A stretch of 25,875 nt of DNA from Symbiodinium natans (lineage: Eukaryota > Sar > Dinophyceae > Suessiales > Symbiodiniaceae), in NCBI GenBank assembly GCA_905221605.1, contig CAJNDS010002482.1, positions 372,501 through 398,375 of the forward strand. The letters are read 5' to 3'. Position numbers and translations under genes: made by a program. The notes under the pieces are model-generated. The model saw only the letters and a list, made by a program, of their open reading frames with translations, did no database searches and was not told where the DNA came from. Below, one piece after another: positions 1-12,200 of this stretch (positions within the stretch are counted from its first letter, which is position 1; every line of letters starts with the position of its first letter).

Positions 1-534
1 CATCAGCAAGGACGCAGAACCTCTTCCTTGGCCTCTGTGCATCATACAAGCAGCGCAATTGCAAGCTATGACATCATCTCTTGTATGGGGATAGGGGGAG
101 CACGAAGGCACGGCGTGCAAACTGGAGTGATTGTAGAAGGCCAGTTCTTCGATTGCTTCAATCTCTCACTCTGTGTCACTCGCACGAAGCCCATTCGCAA
201 GCAACCACTCAATTTTCAGACGGACAGCGCCTGTTTAAAGTTTACCAGCATTTAGAATCGTTATCTTCTTGCGAAATCAGCATATCTTAGTTCTTTACGC
301 TTTGGTGGTTGGCCTAGACCTCTTTGGCCATGCTGAGGTTCTGCCTATGGATGTACTGCATTCTGTATGCCATTCCCAAGAGTGGCTCTTCGGTTCTGGT
401 TGCGTTGGCCACCGACAAGAGAAACGACTTCTTCTGCACAAGCAGCTCAGCCCAATTAGCTTTGCTTCAGCTCCAAAAAGTTACGGCTTGCTGTTAGGCT
501 TGCTCTAGGCGGGCTCTGATCCGCAGTCGCATAC

Positions 535-582
535 ATATATATATATATATATATATATGTATATTTATATTTATTTATTTGT
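535..582. repeat. (AT)n microsatellite and AT-rich tail
   Basis: A perfect AT dinucleotide run covers about 535-558 and grades into TATTTATTT text to 582. It is the most AT-rich spot in the first 3 kb. Confidence 0.95.
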
Positions 583-1243
583 ATGCAGGCTTCGTAATTG
601 CCGCCACCTTCATCGCTGCTCCATGGCCTGCAGTCAGTCGCAGAGTCTGCAAAGGAGTACTGCAGAAGGCCTTCATGTCAACATGATACAGACATCCCAC
701 ACAGATTCTAGGACCAGCTTGCAACCTTTTTTGCTGGTGCTGCCGTGTTGGCCATGGCGCCAGGGAGCGTGCATGTTGCAGCAAGGCTGGCTTTCCGCAA
801 TTCACTGGCAAGTTCATTGCTGATGAGAAAGTTGACCCGCTGGCAGCTTGACAGAAACAGACTGGCAGACAGACAGACAGAGCAAACAGAGAAGCAATGA
901 TTTATTTGCAGAGCAGACGCGATAAGCGCTTCTGGAATAGCAGATACAGTAGTTAGTTTGTCCTGGAAGGTGCTAAGGAGTGTCGAGTGAGGTCATAGCA
1001 GTAAGCCTTGGTGTTGGGGACAAGAGGGGGCTCCGGCGCAGACTGCAGATAGGACGAGCTCGTTTAGCAGGATCGGGCCACCGGCTTAAGCTCCGTATTC
1101 ACAGCTTCCATATACGTGGCGATGGAAAGCCGCCAAGTCCCGGCAGACTCACAGTAATAAACTCTGACTTTACTGCGAGGGTCCAGAGAGCCAGTCCAGA
1201 CACAGTAGTGACCGTAGTGAGTATTGGAGGAAGTTGACGGGCG

Positions 1244-1819
1244 ATGAATGCGAAGCATGGGCTTGAGCATCATTTTGACTGCAGGTGTCGCTGCTGCTAT
1301 CTTTTTTCATCATGTGCGCCATGCGATTTGATTCTCGGTCTGCACGGACCGCTTGTCTCTGTGACAGTATGTTTCCGAAGTTTGCTGGACAGGTACACAT
1401 GGTCAGAGCTGATGCCCCTCACTGGCAGTTTGGGCAGACTCGTCACGAGCGGCTGCTGCTTCATGCCTCATTTGTCGCCGCACCTGAAGGATGGAGCACA
1501 TGACGCTGCTCAGCGAGCAGGCTCGAAGCAGCAGATCGCGTTGGTACAAAGCCTTCGTCACTTCATGTGGGCAGTGACGGAGCAGGTTGCAAACGAAGAG
1601 TTTTGCGACGGCGTCCGCAAAGAGGTGTTTGATGTTGTAGGGCCCCCAGAGATCCCCGTTGATTCCTTCGGTCCACTGTCGGCTCGAATCCCCATGTCCC
1701 GCACGCATGCAGGATCGTGCGGGCAAGCTGCAACGAAACCCGCCCATTCAATCGAACCTTCCCCTACTCACCCGCACAGCCACCCAGGTCAAGGGCTCGC
1801 CCTGTTCAGTGGCCGGTGA
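1244..1819 (+). other. Open frame of 191 codons, doubtful exon(s)
   Basis: The frame begins with ATG and stays open, but its first half reads as low-quality Cys/Leu text. The part at about 1500-1690 (SLRHFMWAVTEQVANEEFCD through VFDVVGPPEIPVDSFG) looks more protein-like, and an overlapping frame at 1700-1900 contains GEDIKVYMSGMGHTIEVPAS. Neither resembles a family I recognise, and I could not find phase-matched splice partners. It may hold exons of an unidentified + strand gene upstream of STT3. Confidence 0.2.
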
Positions 1820-2853
1820 AGATATCAAGGTGTACATGTCGGGCATGGGCCACACAATAGAGGTGCCAGCCTCTATTGTCAGCCATGACCTACACCATGG
1901 CATTCATGGTTTCTGATCAGGTGACCCTGACTATCAATGAGGAGCCTCTGGCTGAACCACCCACACAGCAAACCTGCAAAGTCGTTCTGTCCTGCTTAAC
2001 GCAAGATTGGGGTAAGCGATCACGACGCTATGGTTTCCGGCTAAGGGCAGCACGAACTTTGCAGCTGTGGGCGATCTGATGCAGAAGCTCAGGACATAGC
2101 ACGTTGGGTGATGCATCCGGCTTGTGTTTGACAGCTTGGCGGACTTGAAGCAAAGACATAACAAAGAGAAATAAAGTGAAGGCAGTGCGCCGGTCCGACA
2201 GACGCACGCTCACTGGCTGTCGCGATTTCTCGCGGATCCAATGGGGTCTAATTCTGCGCGTCTCAAAAAGACGTCGGAGTCACGAGATGTCGCGCCCGTG
2301 GCCCCCACAAGCAAAGCCTACAGGAACAAGGGAAGACGTGTTTCGCAAGGGCCCAACGTGCGCTCCCCCCTGAAGCCAGATTTGGATGTAGTGTCGGAGG
2401 TGCTTTCTGCTTTGTAAGTACTGCCAGTGTGCCTCTGGAGCGTTGATAGGAACCGGCTGAGACCGTATCTTGGATTGATTCTGGACGCACCTGCCACACT
2501 GCTGCAGTGCCCCCGTGCCCCCCTTCAATGTCACCCAAGGCTGGAAGATGTGGATCGGGTTCTCATCATGACAGCGCCGACATATGCCTCTGCTTGAGCA
2601 TCGGCCGCTGAGGGCTCTCCTGCACACCTAGCAGGTGCCTGCAAATGCAACACTAATGCAACGATAATGTCACTCATGGCTTTCATGTCGTGAGAAGCAG
2701 CAGCTGGCCTGCGCAACAGCGCGGCGACACGCTTTACATGGGTTCGTGTGCTTGTATCTGTTCACCTGGCTGAAAAAAGGCTTTGCACCAATGGCATCTT
2801 GCAAAGCATGGATGTACTCACTCGGCAGTGCCGCATAGTTCCGCCCGTCCAAG

Positions 2854-3281
2854 GCTGTTGCTGGTGGGGTATTTCTGCTTATGGGCATATCGGATACGAA
2901 TGCACGCCGCCAGCTTAGAGCTGCTCGTGTCTGCTCGCGCGCCCACAGACGTCCCTTCCGTGATGCTCAGCCCGTCCACGACTATGGCTACTTGATCCAT
3001 GAATTCGATCCATGGTCGACTCCGCAGACTGCCTTGTCCATGAAGTGGGCGTTGGCTGCACCGAATGGCTCTTCCTTAGCTCTTCTGGAGGTTCAATTTC
3101 CGCGTGGCCCAGTATTTGTCCAAGCACGGCTGGTTTAAGTTTGCAAAATGGCAGGACACTCGGTTGCGCTGCACCAGGTCATGCCCATTGACATCAGCAG
3201 CAGTGCACGAAAGATAAGGTATGACTACATGTCTTGGTATCCGATTGGGCGGCCTATTGGAACCACCACATATCCTGGCAT
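2854..3281 (+). CDS. STT3: STT3 exons 1-4 seen: first membrane helix and HEFDPW loop
   Basis: Exons at about 2854-2901, 2971-3014, 3091-3150 and 3219-3281. The first reads [15 protein letters not shown], a membrane helix ending in the Arg-rich turn typical of STT3 helix 1; its limits are tentative. The second reads [14 protein letters not shown] and the third supplies [19 protein letters not shown]; the Trp after DP is split across the intron 3015-3090 (GT-AG). The fourth, after a GC-AG intron (3151-3218), reads [20 protein letters not shown]. The Asp of HEFDP is the first lumenal-loop acid that helps bind the divalent metal in STT3 enzymes. No ATG start is assigned; about 20 residues should precede helix 1. 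A further short exon is expected between 3281 and 4074. Confidence 0.85.
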
Positions 3282-6200
3282 GCAGCACCCAGGCCGCACA
3301 GCTTCTGTTTACACGGAACCCCCCCCCTCGCTGCAATCTGAGTAAGCACATGGAGTTCGGGCTCGGAGTCGAGAGCTTCGGGCCTTCGGGCTTCGCTTTT
3401 GCTGTATGCCCTGGGGGAAGTTTGATCGGCTTTCCAGGCGGAGGGGGGGGGGGGGGCACCAGTCATTGTCCGCCTTCTCCGGATCGTTGAGGGTTTACAG
3501 TAGGGCGTGGCACAGCCGCATGTTGCCAAGCACGCGTTCTTCGCGTGCGAGCTTCAACATGCATCTCCACTTTCGAAGCTCAAGCGCCAGTGCTTCTTCC
3601 TTAAGGTTCGCAAGCATTTGGATATGGAACGCCCGAGACTTAGAGTTTTCTTTGAGGAAATGGCAAGAGTGTGATGTTTGTTGCTGTTCTTTCTGTTAAT
3701 GCTGCAGGTTCTCAAGTACATTCCAAAGGCAGGTGCTTCAATCGAGTGGAGCCATGAGGTTTTTCAAACGGTTTTGGGCATTTGCCACAAGCCCAAAAAT
3801 GTGTAAAGGCCCTTAGCCACCTCGTAGGACGTAAGAGTGCAAGCCATGACAGATGAATGTGGAACTTCCGCTGTGGTTCCTTCAGTCTTTGCCCAAAAGC
3901 TTGGCCCTCAGCAGATCAGCAATGCAGATCAAAGTCCCAGCGAAAGTTACCGGTGCTCGCACGCTGCCAGCATCGACAGGATGGAGGAGCTTCTTGCCTG
4001 GCCACGGGCAAATGTCAGCCAGGGCTCAGCTCAGCTCGCTTTCTTGTGCCTCAACCAATTTGATTCTGCTCAGTTCGGACCTATGAAGCTCAACGATGTG
4101 TGCGCTACTTTTCTGCAGAAGCCAGACTGAGGGCAATCAGTCACGGCAAGCATGAAGTTCTGGGGCGAGATGCCGTTTGTTGTGAGAGCAGCAAAAAGCA
4201 CCGCGGCTCGTTCCCAGGTTCTGACACCAGCTTGGTTTGGTCCGGGCCTCCATGGCATTTTCTCAAAGTGGCAATTTCTGAATCGATCACTGTGTTTTTC
4301 CGCTGCGTGGGGAGGTGCTTTCGCGACACTTTTCCTGGTGCTACTGACCATCGAGGACTCAAAGCAGCAACATGCTCCAACAATAAAAGGGATATTAAAG
4401 TCGTTAAAGGTGTCGGTCGGTGTTGGTGATGTACAATTTCGAACTTAATTTCTGCCCACGACTAGACTGTTACGCTTGAAACAAGTGGCATGTGCTCAGT
4501 TCAGGCTTCCGAGAGTTGTTCGGCTGGAGTCGCAGCTGGCATGGTCTTCGTCTCAGCTCTATTCCCTTGAAGTTTTGCCGCTTCGAGATTTTTTTGTGCC
4601 ATGTCGTATCACTAAGATTATGGCCGTTATTCCAGCGCACATGATGCGTTCCAGCGCTGGCGAGTATGACAACGAGGCTGTGGCGGCCACGAGCTCAGGA
4701 CATGTCATAAGGCAAGTACGGCTAAGTATGGCTTTTGGTTCTCGGATCAGTCCTGGCTGCCATGAGGTGACCTGCTTCTGCGCAACTTTCTGGTTGTGAG
4801 ATGCTCAGAGGCTCAGAGTCAAAGATCACTAAATGGATTGTTTCAATGGGCTTGGCGGCTTTGGATGTTTTAATTGAGGGGGGGGGGTTACTGTAATAAC
4901 TGAGCGCCCGGATTTTTTCTACAGGAGGTTTTTTCTTGTAAAAGCCAATCCAACATCATGCCGACCCTTTTGCTGCTTCGGCGCAAGGTTATGTGAGGGT
5001 CAGAGTTGGTCCGCAGGGTCGTAAGATGCATGCCGCTTCTCACGAACTGTAAGCCCAAGGTGGTGCCGCTCAATCAGAACTCCAAGGTCTTGGCCGTGGG
5101 GTGTCCTTGCCGGTGGAGCGGCCATGTTTGGCCGAGCGCCTTTGCCAAGAGCATGTTCTGCCAAGCGACGGGTCGGCATTCCGAAAGACTTGCAATGCTT
5201 TGTTGTAATTTGAAAACGTGTGCATTGGGAGCGACGCTGGCAGGTCTGGCCTACTTCTCGGCAGCGCCCTGGCCTCAGTACGATTATTGAAGTCAGAACT
5301 TCAAGTGCGCACGGCAACTCTTTGGTGTAGCGAGGGCTACTTGGGGCGGCTACATCTTTGTAAACAACCTCATCGGTGCCTGGGCAACACAAGCGGTCGC
5401 CACATGTCGCCACGTGTGAGATCCTAGTCTGGTGCAGGCCTTCACGCTGCGGTGCTGGTTGCGTTGGGCCGATACAACTCCGGATTGTACCTGGCACCGG
5501 CCCTGGAAATCACGAGAAATTGCACCACCAGCACAGGCGGACTTTGAAAGATTTGAAAGGCCTACACTCTTTGGTACGTGGTGGGAACATCTGGTGCCAT
5601 GTGCGGGGCAGAGTTTTTGCTTTGCTGTTAGGTGAGGTTCGACACCTGACATGGACCGACCTTGATGATACATCGACAGACAAAAAGCACTTACCCACCA
5701 CCCACGACGCACATCATGCATTCACAACGCACTCACCATGTATTCGCCGCGCGCTCATGAGCATATCCAACTGTCGACGTCACCTGCCTGCCTGTTGTTT
5801 GGTCCCCCTGGCCATGCCCTGAAGTGATGGATCCTGCGCACCCAAAGCCCAAAACCAGGCCGCCTTCAATATGTTCGGCAAAACGTTCCCATTGAAGGCT
5901 TGTTCCCGTCATCGGGTGGGCCCCGCTGCGGGCGATGGAGCAGCTTGGGCCTTAAAGGTGCCGCGTGGCGCGATGTTGCTTCGCGAATGGCGATTCAAGC
6001 TGTCCACGTCAAGCTGCTCAGGATGCCGTCTCTTCTGGTCTTCATTGTGTTCCAACTGCCTGACGCCCAGCTAGTTAGAGGCAACAGCGAAGAACTCGCC
6101 AGCAGCCATCATATTTTTTTATCTTGCATAAATTTCACGGACGCGGCAGGGCACTCTGTCAGAGGCATACTAGCATGTCGGACCCTTGATGGTTTATGAC

Positions 6201-9200
6201 CTGCACCTGCAACGAGGCTGCAAGTATGTGACTTCGTTCGGCACCGCGTCAAAAGTGATGAGCCTACTGCCTGGCCTATTTGTCAGCGCGCCGCGTGCTG
6301 ATGCCCGCCTTGTTCAGCTTGGCCTAATCAGCTGGAGGTTTTGCTTCCCCATGGAAATTCTGTGTGTTTCGTGCAGTGTTGGCCCGAGATGTGGGGTTGA
6401 GCTGTTGCAGTATAGGATGCTAAAACGATCCTTCATGATTCTCATGCCCCCAACCAACAAGTTGCCAGCATTGCAATCGAGGCAGTTTTCGCAACAGCTG
6501 TTCTTTCTGGTGCGGCGGTTTGCTTTACGCTGTACAGGCACGATCCTTTCAGAGCACAGCCGCCGCGAATGCGCAGCAGCACGTTTGTTTGCAGTGCGTT
6601 TGCATATCGAGGTTGGGTCACTTTGCTCCACTGGGTGTTCGTGCCTGAGACTACCTAAGCTTAAGGCTTAAGGCTTCACAACCTAGAGATGAAGACGCTG
6701 AGTGCAGGCCAGAATCAGGGGTCTCTTCTTGAAACACAAGAAGACCGGGAACCCTTTAGTTCGCTTCTCAAGTTTCGGTCACGAAACGTCGCAGGACGCA
6801 GCAGGGGATTCGTGTGGAGTTCGTCAGGTGGATTCTGTCGCAGAGCATTCCGCAACAAGCAGCCAAGCTTATGCGTTCCTCAGCTTCAGGATGAGTCATG
6901 CTTTCAAGAGATGGCCACCCAATGTCACCCATGTACATCTTTGTAGTTGAGGCAGTACTTGGGAGATGCACGTTTCGCGAGCGCCCAAGAATGCAACTGG
7001 AGGATGTCCAAAGAACACGCTAGATGACATAAGATGACCACGTCCAGCCCTTTGTACAGGAATGGTTTGTGCTGAGGTTGCAGCCGTCGGTCTCTTGTTC
7101 TGCCTGTAAGCTCAGACTCTGCTCAGAGACTGTACAGAGAAATGCGATGAAATGCTCGTGCTCGTGTTCCGACGCGTGCTTTCGCGAGCAGGTTGGCACC
7201 AGCAAACTCCAGCCAAGATCTTTCCAGCAATCCTGGCTAAGTTAAACCTAAGTCACTCGCTACTTCTCCTCGGAACTGGAACATGTTCTCGACACCCCAT
7301 CGGTTCAAAGGCGCAAACGTGCTCACATGATGGCCAGGTGATTTATGCTGCAGTGGCGTACCACTTCTCAGCGAAGATGTGTCTTGGTCGACATTGGTCG
7401 ACTTGCTTCGAGCCGTCTGCGGGGTCGCTGCTGCCTCGACATCCCTCGACAGCATCTTAGGTCTAGACTGATGATCATCTGTGGACCGATTGTGCCATGA
7501 GCTCAATGCGGTTTGCGGTTCGACTCTCCAGGTTGCTTTTCGTCATGTTTTTAGGTGTTTGATAGCCCGAGACCCACCTGACAATAGTGCCCATCCAGCG
7601 CTTACCTCAACCTTAGCTCATGACCCTGATTGAAAGTTCCAGCCGAAGTTAAGAGCTGTCATAGAAGCTTGAAGGACGACTGCGCAGTGTAAAAGCTGAA
7701 GTGTTCAGCGGTGAACGATCTGGTGCTGCGCTGAACGGGGGTGTCAGATGTGAGAGAATCCAAAGATTCCAAAGCGTGAGCGGAAGGCTCGCGCTTAACC
7801 GCCTTAAACCCTCAACCGCAATCAGCCGACCCTCCTCTCAGCCGAGTCTTGGCCGCGGGTCACTCCGAGGTCCATGCTCGCGGGCTACCCGATCGGCATT
7901 GTCTTGGATTGGTGCTCCGACTTGTGAGAACTGAGTCGTGAGGATGTTTGTGTGATGGGATCCGAAGCAGAAGTTTGTGGCATATTTGCAGAGGTGCCTC
8001 CATCAATTCCTGAACCTCTGCTGTGCTCCGTGCTGGCCTTTGCAGGGACTCTGCCAAGAAGCATCTGCTCTTGTTGTGAGAGAGTGGTTTTTGGGAGCAT
8101 CTAGAACTTTGATCAAGGCGGCCGCAGCCAGAGGTCAAGACAGAGCCAAGATCTGGAGGCCTCGGCATGTTGCCAACCCTGGCAACCCAACTAATATGGG
8201 AGGATTTGACAATTTGTTTGATGAGCAGATGGTCACGGTTTTCGACAGCTCGACTCGCCGCTGTCGTGTTTAGAGTTCGAAGCCAGCGATTCCTGATCCT
8301 GCTTGATTCCTCTACTTGCACCGACTGGCAGAAAACAACCGTGTGGTCTGTTCGTCCAGAGCATACGCTGCATCTCCTCATGAACTTCTCCACGGGACTC
8401 AGTGCAGGTATGGGATCCATATACCGTTTTCTCTGGCGATACCTGGAACCGCTCACCTTGCCTGGAGAGGCGCCTTGCTTAACACATTGTGGGAACAACA
8501 TGCTTCGGCAAAGTTGCAGGTATCAGATCTCCTCAAGACCGCCGAGAAGTTGCACCAGCGATTTCCGAGACCCTGCAGGCAGTAAGCTCGGTGTTCTCGG
8601 TCTTTGGGTCGCTCGCTCATGGAATGTGCGGCGAAGAGGGGGAATGCATTTCAAAAAGTTTCAAACATGATAACCGTGCCCAATCTAAAATTCCTCGAAA
8701 TTGCAACCGCGAACCTGAAGAAGGTCCAGCTCCAACTGTGTATCCGAGACGGTTTAGGTTTAGTTTACCATATCTGTCAGAAACATCGAATCGCAGAGCC
8801 GAAACCCTTCCAAGACCTCAAAATGCCTCAGGGTACTTCCTACTTTTCGGATGCTTTGTTTTCGAAGCATTGGTGCATTCCCTTCAAAGTCTCGCACAAG
8901 AAGGTCACGCACTGCTTGTGACTCTCGGCTCTGGGGCTTGCTTAGAAATGAAGGTTTGCCGATTGCACTGGTTGGAAAGTGGCGAGTGTGAGGTGATCGA
9001 GTTTGTGTGTTCTGCTCTGGCGGTTGTGGTTTGGGGGCCTGCATCTCTTTTGAAACTTCTGAATGTCATTTCAGGCAGCTTGCGCTGTTGAGTATTTGGT
9101 AGGCAGCTAAATCTTTATCACGGTAGCACCGGCTTACCTGTGAGTCTGGGCCCCAAACTCGTCCAATACGTGGGCATGCGACTTGCCCATGACAAGCTTC

Positions 9201-12200
9201 CACCGTTTCTTGTGGTGCTAGCACCTTAACGGCTGCGGGCGTGCCCTGACATTTTATCCTGACTGTTCAGGGCAATCCGATGCACTGTGGCTATCCTGAT
9301 CCTTGTGGCGGGCTACCAGAACATGCGTGATCCTGCGCGCTGCCCAATCGACATATTCATCTGCCGGAAACCAGTGCTGTAGGTCTGTAGGTCAATGAAG
9401 CCAGTTCACAACTATCGCCACTCTGAGATCGCACACTGTTCTGTGTTTCGATGGCGGAGGCATCCGCCCATGCTTGCTGAGGTCAATAGCTTCATTGCAA
9501 CATGTGAGGAGATTGCGCCAGCACCACGGGCTTGTGTAAAGACTACAGAGGTTGCACCATGGTTTGGCATGCGGTCCTTACAGCTGCCCGCCGTTGCCAG
9601 CACATGGGACATCCATCGATCGTCTTCAAGAGCCGCCAGGTCGGGGTTGTGAAACACGCACGGTCTCACATTGGCATTGACATGTACTTGCTGAGTTGGC
9701 TGAAGGGACTAATTACAGATTACCTCGACGGCTACAAGTGGTTGAAGGCCTCAACTGAAAGCATGGTCAGCTTTTTCAACATTTGCGGCAGGAAACTTTT
9801 GCCCTTGAACTTGCGATGTAGCGCAAGGCCAACACGCCCGCGGACGCACGTGTGATGGCATGGTGGGACTACGGCTACCAGATCACTGGCATCGGTAATT
9901 GCCTTAAGATCGCTTTGTAGCATCACAATCAGGGACTTCATGCAGTCCATGTCGTCGTGAAGAGTGTGGGCTTGCTGAGCAGTCTGCATTGGATGGAGAC
10001 TGCAGGCAACCGCACCTCCATTGCTGATGGCAACACTTGGAACCACGAGCACATCGCCACCTTAGGCCGTTGGGGTGCCTGGCTTCCTCCCTCCCTTGCA
10101 TTGTCTAGTGCAACTCGGGATGGCCAAGGAACTTTGACGAACCCAGAGAAGAAAGCTCACAACATCATGTACGCTGCTCAGAGCGTGCAATTGACTGAAA
10201 TTGGGGCGAAGGCGCCTCGCCGCATCGCCACTAGCGTTCGAAGCTCTTGAAGCAGATGGGCGCACGCAGTCGCATTCTCGCAGCATGCACCCAAGGAAGC
10301 ACCTCGCAGACTACGTACTGGTCTGGACCTGCATTCTACCAGCTCAGCTGCAGATGAATGTAAGTCCAGAAGCTGAGGTTTGGGCTGGTGGTCAAGGCGA
10401 CGACATGGGCAAATCGCCTCACCTAGCTGAAGCCTCAGGCTCACTAGCCTAAAGGTACTGAATGAAGCATAACACCAGTCGCACACGTAGCTGAGCATGC
10501 CGATTGCAGCAAGAGCCAAGGCCAGGGCTAGGGAGGCGAAGTGGGCAAAACATGAACCAGAAAATGGCAAGCTGAATCAAGCCCCTGTGAATCAGAACAC
10601 CCTCATGAAGAAGCATCACAATTCACTGGGAATACCATGGCTATCAGATACCATCACTATTCCTAAATATTGGCACAAATAGGAATACCAGTACGATGCC
10701 TAGTAATTTTGTGTTTACTATTGCGCTTGTTGCGATTGTTGCAGTATCGCTAGTTCTTTTGCTATCTGCTACTACTCCTACTACTGCCACTACTGCCACT
10801 ACTGCCACTACTGCCACTACTGCTACTACTGCTACTACTGCTACTACTGCTACTACTGCTACTACTGCTACTACTGCTACTACTGCTATTACTGCTACGA
10901 CTGCTACTACTGCTACGACTGCTACGACTGCTACTACTGCTACTACTGCTACTACTGCTACTAGTGCTGCTACTGCTGCTGCTACTACTACTACTACTAC
11001 TACCACTACCACCTACTACCTACTACCTACTACCTACTACCTACTACGTACTACCTACTACCTACTACCTACTACCTACTACCTACTACCTACTACCTAC
11101 TACCTACTACCTACTACCTACTACCTACTACCTACTACCTACTACCTACTACCTACTACCTACTACCTATACTTACTACTTACTACTTACTACTTTCTAC
11201 TTACTACTTACTACTTACTACTTACTACTTACTACTTACTACCAACTACTTACTACCTACTACCTACTACCTACTACCTACTACCTACTACCTACTACCT
11301 ACTACTTACTACCTACTACCTACTACCTACTACTTCCTACTTGCTACTTCCTACTTACTACTTACTGCTTACTACTTACTACTTACTACCAACTACTTAC
11401 TACTAGCTACCAACTACTAGCTACTATTTACTACTATTACTACTACGACGACGACGACGATTACTATTGCAGCTGCAGCTGCAGCTACAGCTACAGGTAC
11501 AGGTACAGCTGCAGCTACAGCTACGGCTACGGCTACGGCCACAGCCACAGCTACAGCTACAGATGCAGCTGCATGTTCAGTTTTAATGTTTACCATTGCC
11601 GCTACCACTATGGCTACTGCTACTACATCTACAACAGCTACTCCTTCTTTTCCCGTTTCTACGACTATTACTATTGATGGTGACCATATTCTTACTGCTG
11701 GCAAAGATGCTGGTTAAGTGGTTTCCTGAACCCTAGTCGCGGCAGTGTAGAAATATGGTTTCGATACGAGCGACAAGCATCAAAACACAACTAGTGGTAG
11801 GGGAAAGTACTAGCGCAAACGTCGTAACAACCGTGCCAGCAAGAATTCATTAGCAAGAGCAATTGTCAACAACAATGTCATAGCCGCAAAAATGTCGCTG
11901 TAGTTCTTGGAGTAACCTTCCTTGTAGTAGTACTGGCAACAACGGCTACTCGACCAAAGTGTCTTCGGTGAGAACTTCCAAAGGCAGTGACAGTTGTAAT
12001 CGTGGACAACAGACATGATTGGCAGCATCGAAAGTAGCAGTTCAATAGCACTGATAGCAAGCAGGTTGCAGCTCAATGTACTGGTGGCAACAACAGAAAG
12101 AAGAACGAATTGAAACAACATTCGCTTATGCACACATTAAACAGCAATGTATAATGAATCTAGAAACACGAAGGAGGGCTATGATAAAGAAGCACAAGAT

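Larger units (their letters stand above)
1..2853. other. Upstream region, no recognised gene
   Basis: Apart from the AT microsatellite near 535-582 and the doubtful frame at 1244-1819, I see no supported gene. The N-terminal exon of STT3, its 5' untranslated region and promoter should lie in the last part of this stretch, but no ATG exon could be picked. Confidence 0.5.

Noticed and set aside
3076-3529. Minus-strand frames with poly-Pro over 3250-3530.
   Set aside because: They come from the G tract at 3443 and overlap STT3 exons on the other strand.
7860-8501. Minus-strand open frame of 213 codons.
   Set aside because: It overlaps the STT3 exon at 7870-7923, resembles no family, and has no splice or start support.
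8489-9091. Open frame of 200 codons considered as the STT3 linker.
   Set aside because: Text is not STT3-like, apart from a hydrophobic patch near 9001-9044 kept as a tentative helix.
10644-11704. Long open frames of 95-237 codons on both strands rich in Thr, Ala, Val, Tyr or Leu.
   Set aside because: They are translations of the triplet and 7-bp satellite inside an STT3 intron; low complexity in every frame.
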